From Couchioplanes azureus (GTDB taxonomy: Bacteria; Actinomycetota; Actinomycetes; Mycobacteriales; Micromonosporaceae), in contig NZ_BMQY01000001.1 of the NCBI RefSeq assembly GCF_014648355.1, forward strand, positions 620,001-684,000: 64,000 nt of DNA, in the 5' to 3' direction. A program made the translations under genes and the position numbers. How positions within the stretch are numbered: position 1 is the first letter of the stretch; each line of letters begins with the position of its first letter. Below, one piece after another: positions 1 through 11,508 of this stretch. Under the pieces are notes generated by a model that searched no databases, was not told the origin of the DNA, and saw nothing but the letters and a program-made list of their open reading frames with translations.

Positions 1-24
1 GACCCGCACCTCCTCGCCGGAGAT

Positions 25-969
25 CTAGATCCGGCGCTGGTAGATGTTCGCCGCGTAGAGCGGGTGCATGCCGACCGCGTGGTAGAGCCGCGCGGCCTTG
101 GTCGGGTTCGCCATGTCGACACCCAGGCCGGCCCGGGTGCACCCGCGCGCGGCGTAGGCCGCGAACGCCCGGCGCAGCAGGGCCTCACCCACACCCCTTC
201 TCCGGTACGCCCGGAGCACCGCGAGATACCGCACCCAGCCATCCTCGGCCGCGGACTCCGACGACTGGAGCACCCCGGCCCACTCGCCATCCGCGAAGGC
301 CACGAACCACTCGCCGGAGGCCTCGCCGGCCTGGGACCGCCACGCCTCGTATCCGGCGGTCGGGTGGTCGCTGTCGGCGAACGCCTCGGCGATGGTCGCG
401 TGGAACCGGCGGAGCTCACCGGCGCCCACGGGCCGTACGGTGATCCCGGCGGGCGGTTCCGGCGCGACGGGTGACACACCCTCGAGCGACATGGTCATGC
501 GGGCGTGCTGCTTGAGGAACGTGAATCCGGCGTCGGTCAGCGTCTCGATCCACGCCTTCTCGGTCGGGATCGCGCCCGCCCGTACCGTGTAGCTCTCGTG
601 GCCGAACTCCGCACCGCGCTCGGCGGCGCGGGCGAGCAGCAGCTCCAGCAGCGGACGCTGCGCCGGGACGCCGCGTCCCGGCCAGACGTAGACCTCGAGG
701 AAGTCGCGGTCGCCGCGGTCGACGTTGTGCGGGTACGCCCAGCCGACCACGGCGCCGTCCGCGTCGAGAGCGAGCCAGCAGTCCCGGGCCATGTCGGTGT
801 TCGGGCCGGTCAGCGCCTCCCGGACCTCGTCGACGGTGAAGTCGGGCTCGCCGACCGCCGCGACGTCGCTCGCGTGGGCCAGGGCCAGGATCTCGGGGAT
901 GTCGTCGAGGGTCGGCCGGCGCGTGCGCCAGCCGGCAGGCAGGTGGGTCACCGCGCCAGCCTGCCTCAT
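25..969 (-). CDS. Tandem-GNAT acetyltransferase
   Basis: Predicted 314-residue N-acetyltransferase; substrate unknown. Two GNAT modules lie in tandem, roughly residues 12-150 and 165-310, the arrangement of mycothiol-synthase-like and aminoglycoside-type double GNATs. The C-terminal half has the acetyl-CoA loop RRRGVGEALL near residue 256 and the usual ending LYHAVGMHP. The N-terminal module lacks a clear pyrophosphate loop and may be degenerate. I chose the ATG at 969 because it overlaps the upstream gene's stop as ATGA and protein-like sequence begins there. The frame stays open to 1416, but that part is arginine/proline-rich shadow sequence. It is the downstream member of a two-gene unit with the SCO6745-like gene, so it is probably translationally coupled. 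Confidence 0.85.
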   Translation of the reverse strand: MRQAGAVTHLPAGWRTRRPTLDDIPEILALAHASDVAAVGEPDFTVDEVREALTGPNTDMARDCWLALDADGAVVGWAYPHNVDRGDRDFLEVYVWPGRGVPAQRPLLELLLARAAERGAEFGHESYTVRAGAIPTEKAWIETLTDAGFTFLKQHARMTMSLEGVSPVAPEPPAGITVRPVGAGELRRFHATIAEAFADSDHPTAGYEAWRSQAGEASGEWFVAFADGEWAGVLQSSESAAEDGWVRYLAVLRAYRRRGVGEALLRRAFAAYAARGCTRAGLGVDMANPTKAARLYHAVGMHPLYAANIYQRRI

Positions 970-1703
970 CTCCCGAGGCGATGCGACAGGGATTCGAGCA
1001 GGCCGATCAGCTCGACGCGCTCGGCGCGGTCGAGGGCGGCGTATGCCTGACCGGCCAGCGACCCCGCGACCGACTCCGCCCACATGAGACGCCGCACGAG
1101 GGGCCCGGCGGGCGGGTACGGCGGCTGCCAGCCGAACGCCACCGCGCCGGTCTCCCCCTCCGGCCCGGCGATGATCGCCTGCAGCGGGGTGAGGCCGCTG
1201 GCCCGTACGGCCACGACGTGCACGCCCAGCCAGTGTTCGTGCATCAGGTGGAGCAGGACCGCGCCCTGCGCCCCCGGCGACGCGTCCGGGACCGGCATCG
1301 CGCGCCATGCGGCGAACAGCGGGAGCCCGGCACAGTCCACAGCGGACACGACGCGCCTGGAGAGGTCGAGCAGGCGGGTGAGGCGGGGAAAACCGCCGAG
1401 CTGGTCGACGCCCCACCGGCAGAGCTCGTGCAGGTGCCAGGTGGCGACCTCGACGGGCGGGATGGTCTTCGCCGCCGCCTCCCAGCCGTCGGTCACGGCC
1501 TCGGGGGCGATGAAGCCGAGCGCGGCCGCGACGGTCTCCGGGCGTACGTCACCGAGCGCGCCGGCGCGGGCCGACACGTGGTACGCCCACCCGGACAGTC
1601 CCATCAACCGCGCGCGGCGCAGCGTCTGCGGGGACTCGGCGAACGCCCCGACGAGGGACGTCAGTCCCGGCCGGGCATTGGCGGCTGCCTGTTCGGGGGT
1701 CAC
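966..1703 (-). CDS. SCO6745-like (SalK-type) conserved protein
   Basis: A 245-residue soluble, mostly helical protein resembling the actinobacterial SCO6745/SalK family, which has no firmly established biochemical role. Matching features are an N-terminal RARLMGLSGWAYHVSARAG stretch, the segment GFIAPEAVTDGW and a C-terminal block beginning LMHEHWLGVHVVAV. The start is GTG at 1703. Its TGA overlaps the ATG of the downstream GNAT gene by ATGA, so the two are one transcription unit. The family link is by pattern recognition only. Confidence 0.7.
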   Translation of the reverse strand: MTPEQAAANARPGLTSLVGAFAESPQTLRRARLMGLSGWAYHVSARAGALGDVRPETVAAALGFIAPEAVTDGWEAAAKTIPPVEVATWHLHELCRWGVDQLGGFPRLTRLLDLSRRVVSAVDCAGLPLFAAWRAMPVPDASPGAQGAVLLHLMHEHWLGVHVVAVRASGLTPLQAIIAGPEGETGAVAFGWQPPYPPAGPLVRRLMWAESVAGSLAGQAYAALDRAERVELIGLLESLSHRLGR

Positions 1704-1748
1704 ACGAGGAGATTCTGCTCTCCCCGGCCGATTCTGGAAAACCGTCCT

Positions 1749-2684
1749 TCAGTCGGGTTCGTCGGCATCGAGGTCCTCGAGGGCCGCTTCGACGTCGCCG
1801 ACCCGCCGGCGCGCGGCCGACGCGTCGCGTTCCGCGGAGCGCCGGGCCAGCTTGCGGCGGGACACCTCGGCCTGGGCGACGATGCGCTGGCGTTCCAGCT
1901 CGGCGATCTGTTCCTCCAGCTCGTCGACGGCCTGGCTCGCCGCGAGCTCGGCTTCCTCGGCGTCCTCCAGGGCGCTCTTCGCCTTGCGGTCGGCAGCCCG
2001 CGCCGCGGTGAGTTCCTTGCGTAGTTCGCGGCGCTTCGCCGCGCGCTCGTCCCGGGCCTTCTGCTCGGCGCGACGCCGTCGCTCCTCCAGCAGGGGGACG
2101 CGCTTGGGTTTCTCCTGCTCGGCCGGGGCCGGGAGCTCGGGCGCGGCGGCGGGTTCGTCCTCGGCCGTGACCAGGCGCAGGCGGGGTCGGGGGACCTCGC
2201 CGAAGCCGGCGTACGTGGCGGCCTTGACCAGGCGGCCGCTGCGCACCTGCTCGGCGACGTCCGGCTCGGCCAGGGCCGCGCTGAGCGTCGCCTCGACCTC
2301 GGCCATCGGCAGCTTCGCGCCGCGCAGCGCCGGGTCCTCCTCGACGGCGAGCTGCTGCGCGGCCCGGACCAGGGCGGTGACGGCCTGCCGGCGCTGCTGG
2401 GAAAGCTCGCGCAGGTCGTCGCCGCGCAGGCTGCGCTGGGCCTGGCGCAGGGCCGTGGCAAGCTCGACGAGGTCGTCGATGAGCTCGGGCCGGCGCAGGG
2501 CGAGCAGGTTGACGAGCCAGGCCGCCACGGTGGGTTTGCGCAGGGCGGCGAGGCGCTTGGCCGCCTCTTTGTCGCCGGCCTTGCGGGCGGCGGCGACCGC
2601 GGCGGCCCGGCCCGCGACGAAGCCGTCCGGCGGCGCCTCGTACAGCCGCCGGATCAGCTCGTCGGTGTCCGCGGGCGCGCCCAT
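1749..2684 (-). CDS. Hypothetical coiled-coil protein
   Basis: A 311-residue protein I do not recognise. The N-terminal 150 residues are helical and alanine/leucine-rich (RLAALRKPTVAAWLVNLLAL near residue 45). Residues about 200-300 are a highly charged, almost uninterrupted coiled coil with heptads of Glu, Lys, Arg and Ala. There is no signal peptide or membrane segment. It follows the metallo-hydrolase with a single base between that gene's TGA and this ATG, so co-translation is likely. GC3 is high throughout, which supports real coding. A cytosolic scaffold or DNA-associated role is conceivable but nothing in the sequence proves it. Confidence 0.75.
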   Translation of the reverse strand: MGAPADTDELIRRLYEAPPDGFVAGRAAAVAAARKAGDKEAAKRLAALRKPTVAAWLVNLLALRRPELIDDLVELATALRQAQRSLRGDDLRELSQQRRQAVTALVRAAQQLAVEEDPALRGAKLPMAEVEATLSAALAEPDVAEQVRSGRLVKAATYAGFGEVPRPRLRLVTAEDEPAAAPELPAPAEQEKPKRVPLLEERRRRAEQKARDERAAKRRELRKELTAARAADRKAKSALEDAEEAELAASQAVDELEEQIAELERQRIVAQAEVSRRKLARRSAERDASAARRRVGDVEAALEDLDADEPD

Positions 2685-2685
2685 G

Positions 2686-3318
2686 TCAGGAGATCGTGGT
2701 GCCGGGCGCGACCTGCGCGTACGTCGTGCCGCCGAGGCGTTCCAGGTGGCCGTTGGAGATGCCCGCGCCGGTCTCGGTGAGCAGGGCGTCGTGCAGCGCG
2801 TACGCCCGCCCCGGCCGGACCGCCCGGACGAAGTCGATCGCCTCGCTGAGCTTCATCCAGGGCGCGTTCAACGGCACGAACAGCGTGCCGACCTCCTCGT
2901 CCGGGACCGTGAACGAGTCACCGGGCGTGTACGCCGAGTCGGTGCCGTCGGACACGAGGTAGCCGAGGTTGGCGATGCGCGGGATGTCGTCGTGGATCAC
3001 CGCGTGCCGGCCCCCGTACGCCCGGACCGTGAAACCCGCGGCGTCGAACTGGGCGCCCGGCTCCACGGCGGTCACCTTGCCGGCGAAGCCGCCGAGGGTG
3101 GGCAGGACGTCGGCGTGGGCGTAGACGGCGAGCTCCGGCCGGGCCGTGAGGGCCTCGGTGAGGGCGTCCACGTCCACGTGGTCGAAGTGCTCGTGAGTGA
3201 CGAGGACGGCGTCCGCGCCGGCGAGGGCCGAGCGCTCGCTGAAGGCCCCGGGATCCACGACGAGCACGCCGTCGCCCTCGAACCGCAAGCAGGAATGCGT
3301 GAACTTCGTGACGCGCAC
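2686..3318 (-). CDS. Metallo-beta-lactamase-fold hydrolase (UlaG/YtnP-like)
   Basis: A 210-residue MBL-fold metal-dependent hydrolase. The zinc motif HEHFDH is at residues 42-47, after VLVVDPGAF and ADAVLVT. Further metal ligands are plausible in GGRHAVIHDD and in ALHDALLTE near the C-terminus. The size fits the stand-alone MBL group related to UlaG; the substrate is unknown. The start is GTG at 3318, preceded by a strong GGAGGAG Shine-Dalgarno; the reading frame extends upstream to 3417 but without family-like sequence. It heads a unit with the coiled-coil gene and is divergent from the DUF4349 lipoprotein. Confidence 0.88.
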   Translation of the reverse strand: MRVTKFTHSCLRFEGDGVLVVDPGAFSERSALAGADAVLVTHEHFDHVDVDALTEALTARPELAVYAHADVLPTLGGFAGKVTAVEPGAQFDAAGFTVRAYGGRHAVIHDDIPRIANLGYLVSDGTDSAYTPGDSFTVPDEEVGTLFVPLNAPWMKLSEAIDFVRAVRPGRAYALHDALLTETGAGISNGHLERLGGTTYAQVAPGTTIS

Positions 3319-3428
3319 GGGTCTCCTCCGCTGCCGAATCGTGACCGTCCAACCCGCAGTCTGCCGGAACCGGCGGGCGTGCGCCGCACGTCCCAGGCTC
3401 CAGACCTCACGGGGCAAGGAGAATCACC

Positions 3429-4418
3429 ATGGCGAGTGCGACATATACCAGACCATCACGCGCACGGCACCGGCTGGCCGCCGGCCTCTGCGTCACCGCG
3501 ACGGCCGCCGCGCTCGCGCTGGCCGGTTGCAGCGGCGGCAGCAGCACCGACTCGGCGGCGACGTCGAGCCGCGGCGAAGGCATCGCCGGACCGGCCCCGG
3601 CCGAGCGGGAAGGCGGGCCCGCGCAGGGCGGTGCCGGGCCCGACCAGGCCGGCCCCGCGGCGCCGCAGGGCAAGGACACCGCGGCCGAGGCGCCCAGGCT
3701 CAGCCTGGAGGAGCGGGCGATCGTCTACACCGGGTCGATCACCGTACGGGTGCAGGACGTCGGCATCGCCGCCGCGCGGGCCACCGGCATCGTGACGGGC
3801 GCGGGCGGGTTCGTCGGCGGCGACAAGCGCAGCAGCTCGGGTCAGGACGGGCCCTCCGACGCCACGCTGACCCTGCGAGTGCCGGCGGCCAAGTTCTACG
3901 CCGTGGTGAACCAGCTCGCCGGGCTCGGCAAGGAGGAGGGCCGCGGCATCGACACCGACGATGTCACCGAGGAGACGGTGGACCTGCGGGCCCGGATCGC
4001 GACCCAGCAGGCCCGGGTGGCCAGCGGCCGCAAACTGCTCGCCCAGGCCAAGTCCCTGGAGGACCTGGTGATGCTGGAGCGCGAGGTGGCGACCCGGGAG
4101 GCCGATCTCGCGTCGCTGCAGGCGAAGCAGCGCCGGCTCGCGGATCTGACCGCACTGTCCACGATCACCCTCGTGCTGCTGGACCCGGAGCCCGAGGCGG
4201 CGCCGGAGGACGACGATCCGGCCGGGTTCCTCGCCGGGCTGCGCAACGGCTGGACCGGCCTGCTCGCCTCGCTCGGCGTGGTGGCCACCGTCCTGGGCTG
4301 GTTGCTGCCGTGGCTCCTGGCCCTCGGCGTGCCGGCGTGGGCCGCCGTCCACTTCGTACGGCGCCGCCGGCGGCTGCGGCCCGCGGTCGCGACGGCCGCC
4401 CCGGCCGAGACGCAATAG
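3429..4418 (+). CDS. DUF4349-family membrane-anchored lipoprotein
   Basis: A 329-residue exported protein. A lipoprotein signal ends at ALALAGC (Cys34). A Pro/Ala/Gly-rich linker runs to about residue 90. The DUF4349 domain (about 98-265) opens with IVYTGSITVRVQDV and contains the coiled segment ARIATQQARVASGRKLLAQA. A C-terminal transmembrane helix (about residues 285-310) is followed by a basic tail, so the protein may be tethered at both ends. ATG 3429 has AAGGAG seven bases upstream. DUF4349 proteins have no assigned biochemical function. It converges on the M20 hydrolase with only two bases between stops. Confidence 0.88.
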   Translation: MASATYTRPSRARHRLAAGLCVTATAAALALAGCSGGSSTDSAATSSRGEGIAGPAPAEREGGPAQGGAGPDQAGPAAPQGKDTAAEAPRLSLEERAIVYTGSITVRVQDVGIAAARATGIVTGAGGFVGGDKRSSSGQDGPSDATLTLRVPAAKFYAVVNQLAGLGKEEGRGIDTDDVTEETVDLRARIATQQARVASGRKLLAQAKSLEDLVMLEREVATREADLASLQAKQRRLADLTALSTITLVLLDPEPEAAPEDDDPAGFLAGLRNGWTGLLASLGVVATVLGWLLPWLLALGVPAWAAVHFVRRRRRLRPAVATAAPAETQ

Positions 4419-4420
4419 CG

Positions 4421-5680
4421 TCAGAAGGCGCCGGTCGCCAGGGCCGCCAGGGCGGTGTGCACCATGACCCGCACGCCGTAGCCGATGCAGCGCTCGTCCA
4501 CGTCGAAGTTGCTCTGGTGCAGGTCGTACTTGGCCTCGACCCCCGGCGTGCCGGTGCCCAGCCGGATCATCGCGCCGGGCACGTTCTCCAGGTAGAAGGC
4601 GAAGTCCTCGCCGCCCATGCTGATCTCGGCCTCGACCACCCGGTCGGCGCCGAGCGCGGCGCCGGCGGCGCCCGCGATGACCGCGGCGGCCATCCGGTCG
4701 TTGATCACCGGCGGGACGCCGCGGTTGTAGACGACCTCGGCCTCGGCGCCGGTGGCCGCGACCACGTCGCGGATCAGCTTGGTGATGAGCTCCGGGGCCT
4801 CCCGCCACGCCTCCCGGTTGAGGATGCGCACGGTGCCCAGCGCCTCGCCCTCCCCCGGGATGGCGTTGAACGCCTGCCCGGCCTTCACGGCGCCCCACAC
4901 CATCGACACCCCGGCGCGCGGGTCGACGCGGCGGTCCAGCAGCGCCGGCACGTCGACGATCACCCGGCCGAGCGCGTGCACCAGGTCGGCGGTGAGGTGC
5001 GGCCGGGCGGTGTGGCCACCGGGGCCGGTGAGCCGCACCCGGATGGTGTCGGCGGCCGCGGTGAACGGGCCCGAGCGGACGCCGACCAGGCCGGCCGGGA
5101 GCTGCGGATAGCAGTGCAGCGCGAAGATCGCGGCCACGTCCTTGAGCGCGCCGGCCTCGATGACCTCCGGCGCCCCGGAGGGCACGCACTCCTCGGCGGG
5201 CTGGAAGATCAGGCGCACCCGGCCGGGCAGCTCGCCCTGCTCGTTCAGCTGGGCCAGGGCCAGGCCGAGCCCGAGCAGGACCGTGGTGTGCACGTCGTGG
5301 CCGCAGGCGTGCGCCACCTTCTCGACCGTGGAGCGGTACGGCACGTCCTTGGTGTCCTGCAGCGGCAGCGCGTCCAGATCGGCGCGGAAGGCGATCACCC
5401 GGTCGCCCTGGCCGATGTCGCAGATCAGACCGTTGCCCTTGGGCAGCAGCTGGGGGCTGAGCCCGGCGACGGCGAGCTCCCGGGCGACGAGCGCGGCGGT
5501 CTCGAACTCGGCGTTCGACGGCTCGGGGTGCGCATGGATGTGACGGCGGATGGCCACCAGCTCGGCGCCCCGCGTGGCCAGCCAGCGGTCGAGCTGCCCG
5601 GGCAGGGGCTCGGCCCCGGGTGGCGGGCCCGGGAAGGGTGCCGTCTCCGCGCCCTCGGGCGCCGTCAATGCACTCGTCAC
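4421..5680 (-). CDS. M20-family amidohydrolase (IAA-amino-acid hydrolase/hippuricase-like)
   Basis: A 419-residue cytosolic zinc/manganese peptidase-fold amidohydrolase of the M20D group, which cleaves N-acyl or aminoacyl amides. Motifs include RRHIHAHPEPSNAEFETA (about 45-62), HACGHDVHTT near residue 121 with metal-binding Cys and His, PAEECVPSG near 159 with the catalytic Glu, and GGEDFAFYLENVPGA towards the C-terminus. I favour GTG 5680, because the 51 upstream in-frame codons have only about half G/C at third positions, unlike coding sequence here. An alternative ATG at 5833 has a stronger Shine-Dalgarno, but it sits inside a hairpin. Confidence 0.88.
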   Translation of the reverse strand: MTSALTAPEGAETAPFPGPPPGAEPLPGQLDRWLATRGAELVAIRRHIHAHPEPSNAEFETAALVARELAVAGLSPQLLPKGNGLICDIGQGDRVIAFRADLDALPLQDTKDVPYRSTVEKVAHACGHDVHTTVLLGLGLALAQLNEQGELPGRVRLIFQPAEECVPSGAPEVIEAGALKDVAAIFALHCYPQLPAGLVGVRSGPFTAAADTIRVRLTGPGGHTARPHLTADLVHALGRVIVDVPALLDRRVDPRAGVSMVWGAVKAGQAFNAIPGEGEALGTVRILNREAWREAPELITKLIRDVVAATGAEAEVVYNRGVPPVINDRMAAAVIAGAAGAALGADRVVEAEISMGGEDFAFYLENVPGAMIRLGTGTPGVEAKYDLHQSNFDVDERCIGYGVRVMVHTALAALATGAF

Positions 5681-5732
5681 GTCGGTTTCTCTATCGCTCT
5701 CGAGGTTTGGGCCACTTTCGGCAACGCGCGAT

Positions 5733-5763
5733 AGCCTAGACCCATTTCGGTGACGCTGTGCAA
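5733..5763 (-). promoter_or_regulatory. Candidate promoter of the M20 hydrolase
   Basis: On the minus strand TTGCAC (5763-5758) is followed after 19 bases by TAGGCT (5738-5733), which would give a leader of about 45 nt to the GTG at 5680. The spacing is longer than ideal, so this is tentative. Confidence 0.4.
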
Positions 5764-5842
5764 CGCCATTACCGTACGGATCGCGTCGCGCACTGTCACG
5801 AAAGCCCTGATAGGCGCGATCTCCGGCGGTCATCCGACCCAC

Positions 5843-5900
5843 CACCTCCTACAACAACGGGTTACGAATGTAGGAGGTGACGCGGTTCAAAATCCGTCAC
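5843..5900 (-). promoter_or_regulatory. Two overlapping hairpins, one masking a Shine-Dalgarno
   Basis: Read on the minus strand just after the mutase stop. Hairpin 1 pairs 5900-5895 with 5882-5877 (GTGACG/CGTCAC, 12-nt loop). Hairpin 2 pairs 5879-5869 with 5853-5843 (CACCTCCTACA with TGTAGGAGGTG, 11 perfect pairs, 15-nt loop). The hairpins share 5877-5879, so full pairing of both at once is impossible. Hairpin 2 covers an AGGAGGTG ribosome site eleven bases before an ATG at 5833. It may be a terminator/attenuator region for the mutase gene or a leader element for the hydrolase. Confidence 0.45.
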
Positions 5901-5902
5901 TG

Positions 5903-7474
<1,572 letters not shown>

Positions 7475-7682
7475 CCCACGGATCCTAAAGCGTCGTTCAG
7501 CTCCGTGGTGCGTGAGGGATTTTGCACACACCGTCCGATAAGTTCCACTCTGCGCGACGCCACCACCACGCACCGTCGAGATCCAGATAACACCCGCCCA
7601 GCGGCTTTTCGAATGGGGGTGCGAACCGGCAAGATAGCGGGGTTGACCGACCGCCCCCTAAACCCCCTTCGGTGGCAGCTAC

Positions 7683-9617
<1,935 letters not shown>

Positions 9618-9675
9618 GGGCCGAAATCGCCAGGGCAAGAGCAGGTGAGAGCGCCTGTCGTGCTATCCACATGGC

Positions 9676-11319
9676 ATGGCAACTGACGACCTTCGCACCC
9701 TGGCCGAGACGTGGCTGGCCGATGATCCGGATCCGGCCGGCCGCGACGAGATCCGGGCGCTGCTCGACCGGCTCCCGGACAGCGCCGCCGAGCTCGCCGA
9801 CCGGTTCGCCGGCCCGCTGACCTTCGGGACCGCCGGCCTGCGCGGCCGGCTCCGGGCCGGGCCGAACGGCATGAACCTCGCGGTCGTCACCCGCGCCGCG
9901 GCCGGCCTGGTCGGCTGGCTCGCCGACCAGGGCGGCGAGGGCCCCCTGATCATCGGGTACGACGCGCGGCACGGCTCGCGGCAGTTCGCCGAGCAGACCG
10001 CCCGGGTGGCCACCGCCGCCGGGCGCGAGGCGCTGGTGCTGCCGCGCCCGCTGCCGACGCCGGTGCTGGCGTACGCGGTGCGCAAGCTCGGCGCCGTGGC
10101 CGGCGTCATGGTCACCGCCAGCCACAACCCGCCGCAGGACAACGGCTACAAGGTCTACCTGGGCGCGCAGCTCGGCGGCCCCGGCGGCGCCGGCGCCCAG
10201 ATCGTGCCGCCCGCCGACGCCGGCATCGAGGCCGCCATCCAGGCGGTCGGGACGCTGGCCGAGGTCAAGCTCGGCGATCCGGGCACGGTCCTGGGCGAGG
10301 ACATCGTCCAGGGGTACGTGGACAGCGCGGCGGCCGTGATCCCGGCCGGTGCCCGCGAGCTGAAGGTCGCGTACACGCCGCTGCACGGCGTGGGCGGGCG
10401 GGTGCTGGTGGAGGCCTTCCTCGCCGCCGGGTTCGCCGCACCCGCGGTCGTGGCCGAGCAGTTCGAGCCCGATCCGGAGTTCACCACGGTGGCGTTCCCC
10501 AACCCGGAGGAGCCGGGGGCGATGGACCTGCTCCTCGCGCTGGCCACGGCCGAGGACGCGGACCTGGCCATCGCCAACGACCCGGACGCGGACCGCTGCG
10601 CGGTGGCGATCCCGGTCGGCGAGGACGGCGGCTGGCGGCCGCTGCGCGGCGACGAGCTGGGCCTGCTGCTGGCCGACCACCTGATCCGCCGCGGCACGCC
10701 GGGCACGTACGCCACCACGATCGTGTCGTCGACCCAGCTCAAGGCGCTGTGCGCGGCCCGGGAGACGCCGTACGCCGAGACCCTCACCGGCTTCAAGTGG
10801 ATCGTCCGCGGCGCCGAGGAGCTGGCCTTCGGCTACGAGGAGGCGCTCGGTTACTGCGTGGCCCCCGACCTGGTCCGCGACAAGGACGGCATCACCGCCG
10901 CCCTGACCGTGGCCGAGCTCGCCGCCACCCTCAAGGCCGAGGGCAAGTCGCTGCGGGACCGGCTGGACGAGCTCGACACCGAGCTGGGCGTGCACCGCAC
11001 CGACCAGGTGTCGGTCCGGGTCGACGACCTCGCCGAGATCACCCGCGCGATGGCGCACGTCCGGGCGAACCCGCCCGCGGCGCTGCTCGGCCAGCCGGTG
11101 ACCGAGGTCGAGGACCGGGCACCGGCGGCCGACGTGCTGACGCTGCGGACCGCGGGTGCCCGGGTCGTCATCCGCCCCTCGGGCACGGAGCCGAAGCTCA
11201 AGGCGTACCTGGAGGTGGTCGAGCCGGTCGGGACGGGCAAGCTGGCCGACGCCCAGTTCCGTTCCGGGGTGGGCATGGCCCAGCTCCGCAAGGAGGTCTC
11301 GGCCGCCCTGGGCCTGTGA
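9676..11319 (+). CDS. Phosphoglucomutase/phosphomannomutase (alpha-D-phosphohexomutase)
   Basis: A 547-residue phosphohexomutase converting hexose 1-phosphates and 6-phosphates, or possibly deoxyribose phosphates, in the cytosol. The phospho-serine loop VTASHNPPQDNGYK is near residue 145, the metal loop NDPDADRCAVA near 302, the sugar-specificity loop GYEEALGY near 390 and the phosphate-binding RPSGTEPK near 497. Length and order fit the PgmB/phosphomannomutase subgroup. With deoC and upp nearby, a phosphopentomutase-like role in nucleoside catabolism is possible, but sequence alone cannot separate these. A strong hairpin follows the stop. Confidence 0.9.
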   Translation: MATDDLRTLAETWLADDPDPAGRDEIRALLDRLPDSAAELADRFAGPLTFGTAGLRGRLRAGPNGMNLAVVTRAAAGLVGWLADQGGEGPLIIGYDARHGSRQFAEQTARVATAAGREALVLPRPLPTPVLAYAVRKLGAVAGVMVTASHNPPQDNGYKVYLGAQLGGPGGAGAQIVPPADAGIEAAIQAVGTLAEVKLGDPGTVLGEDIVQGYVDSAAAVIPAGARELKVAYTPLHGVGGRVLVEAFLAAGFAAPAVVAEQFEPDPEFTTVAFPNPEEPGAMDLLLALATAEDADLAIANDPDADRCAVAIPVGEDGGWRPLRGDELGLLLADHLIRRGTPGTYATTIVSSTQLKALCAARETPYAETLTGFKWIVRGAEELAFGYEEALGYCVAPDLVRDKDGITAALTVAELAATLKAEGKSLRDRLDELDTELGVHRTDQVSVRVDDLAEITRAMAHVRANPPAALLGQPVTEVEDRAPAADVLTLRTAGARVVIRPSGTEPKLKAYLEVVEPVGTGKLADAQFRSGVGMAQLRKEVSAALGL

Positions 11320-11325
11320 CGCGAA

Positions 11326-11367
11326 CGCCGCCGCGCCCGCTCTGCGTTCGCGAGGGGCGCGGCGGCG
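11326..11367 (+). terminator. Strong hairpin after the phosphohexomutase
   Basis: A perfect 13-bp stem (11326-11338 with 11355-11367, CGCCGCCGCGCCC) with a 16-nt loop starts seven bases after the stop codon. There is no T-run, which is common for actinomycete terminators. Confidence 0.65.
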
Positions 11368-11425
11368 ATTCTGTCGCACCGGCCCCCTCTGCGTTCGCGA
11401 TGGACGCGGCGGCGATGTCGTCGCA
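11341..11425. repeat. Imperfect tandem repeat, 47-bp period
   Basis: Two copies of about 38 bases (11341-11378 and 11388-11425) begin TCTGCGTTCGCGA and share GCGGCGGCGAT. The first copy overlaps the terminator stem. It looks like a local duplication between two convergent genes. Confidence 0.6.
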
Positions 11426-11467
11426 GCGGCCGCGGGGCGCCCGCGCCGCGCGCAATCTCTCGCGGCC

Positions 11468-11506
11468 GGCGCCGCGCGGGACTCCCACCGCGGTGGGCGC
11501 GGCGCC
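11468..11506 (-). terminator. Hairpin after the GPP34 gene
   Basis: A 10-bp stem GGCGCCGCGC (11468-11477) pairs with GCGCGGCGCC (11497-11506), and a nested palindrome CCCACCGCGGTGGG (11484-11497) lies inside. It sits two bases past the GPP34 stop, so with the previous hairpin it closes a convergent gene pair. Confidence 0.6.
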
Positions 11507-11508
11507 GC

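Noticed and set aside
1084..3795. A 903-codon plus-strand frame over the first gene group
   Set aside because: Ser/Arg/Ala-rich shadow; minus-strand genes there have family motifs, ribosome sites and overlaps.
5681..5845. N-terminal extension of the M20 hydrolase to an ATG at 5833
   Set aside because: By hand count only about 27 of 51 codons end in G or C, far below neighbours, and a promoter-like pair lies inside; kept as a leader candidate only.
5877..5900. tRNA 3'-end remnant or att site (GCGGTTCAAAATCCGT resembles a T arm)
   Set aside because: The loop is one base too long, no other tRNA arms are found and no integrase lies nearby; better read as a hairpin.
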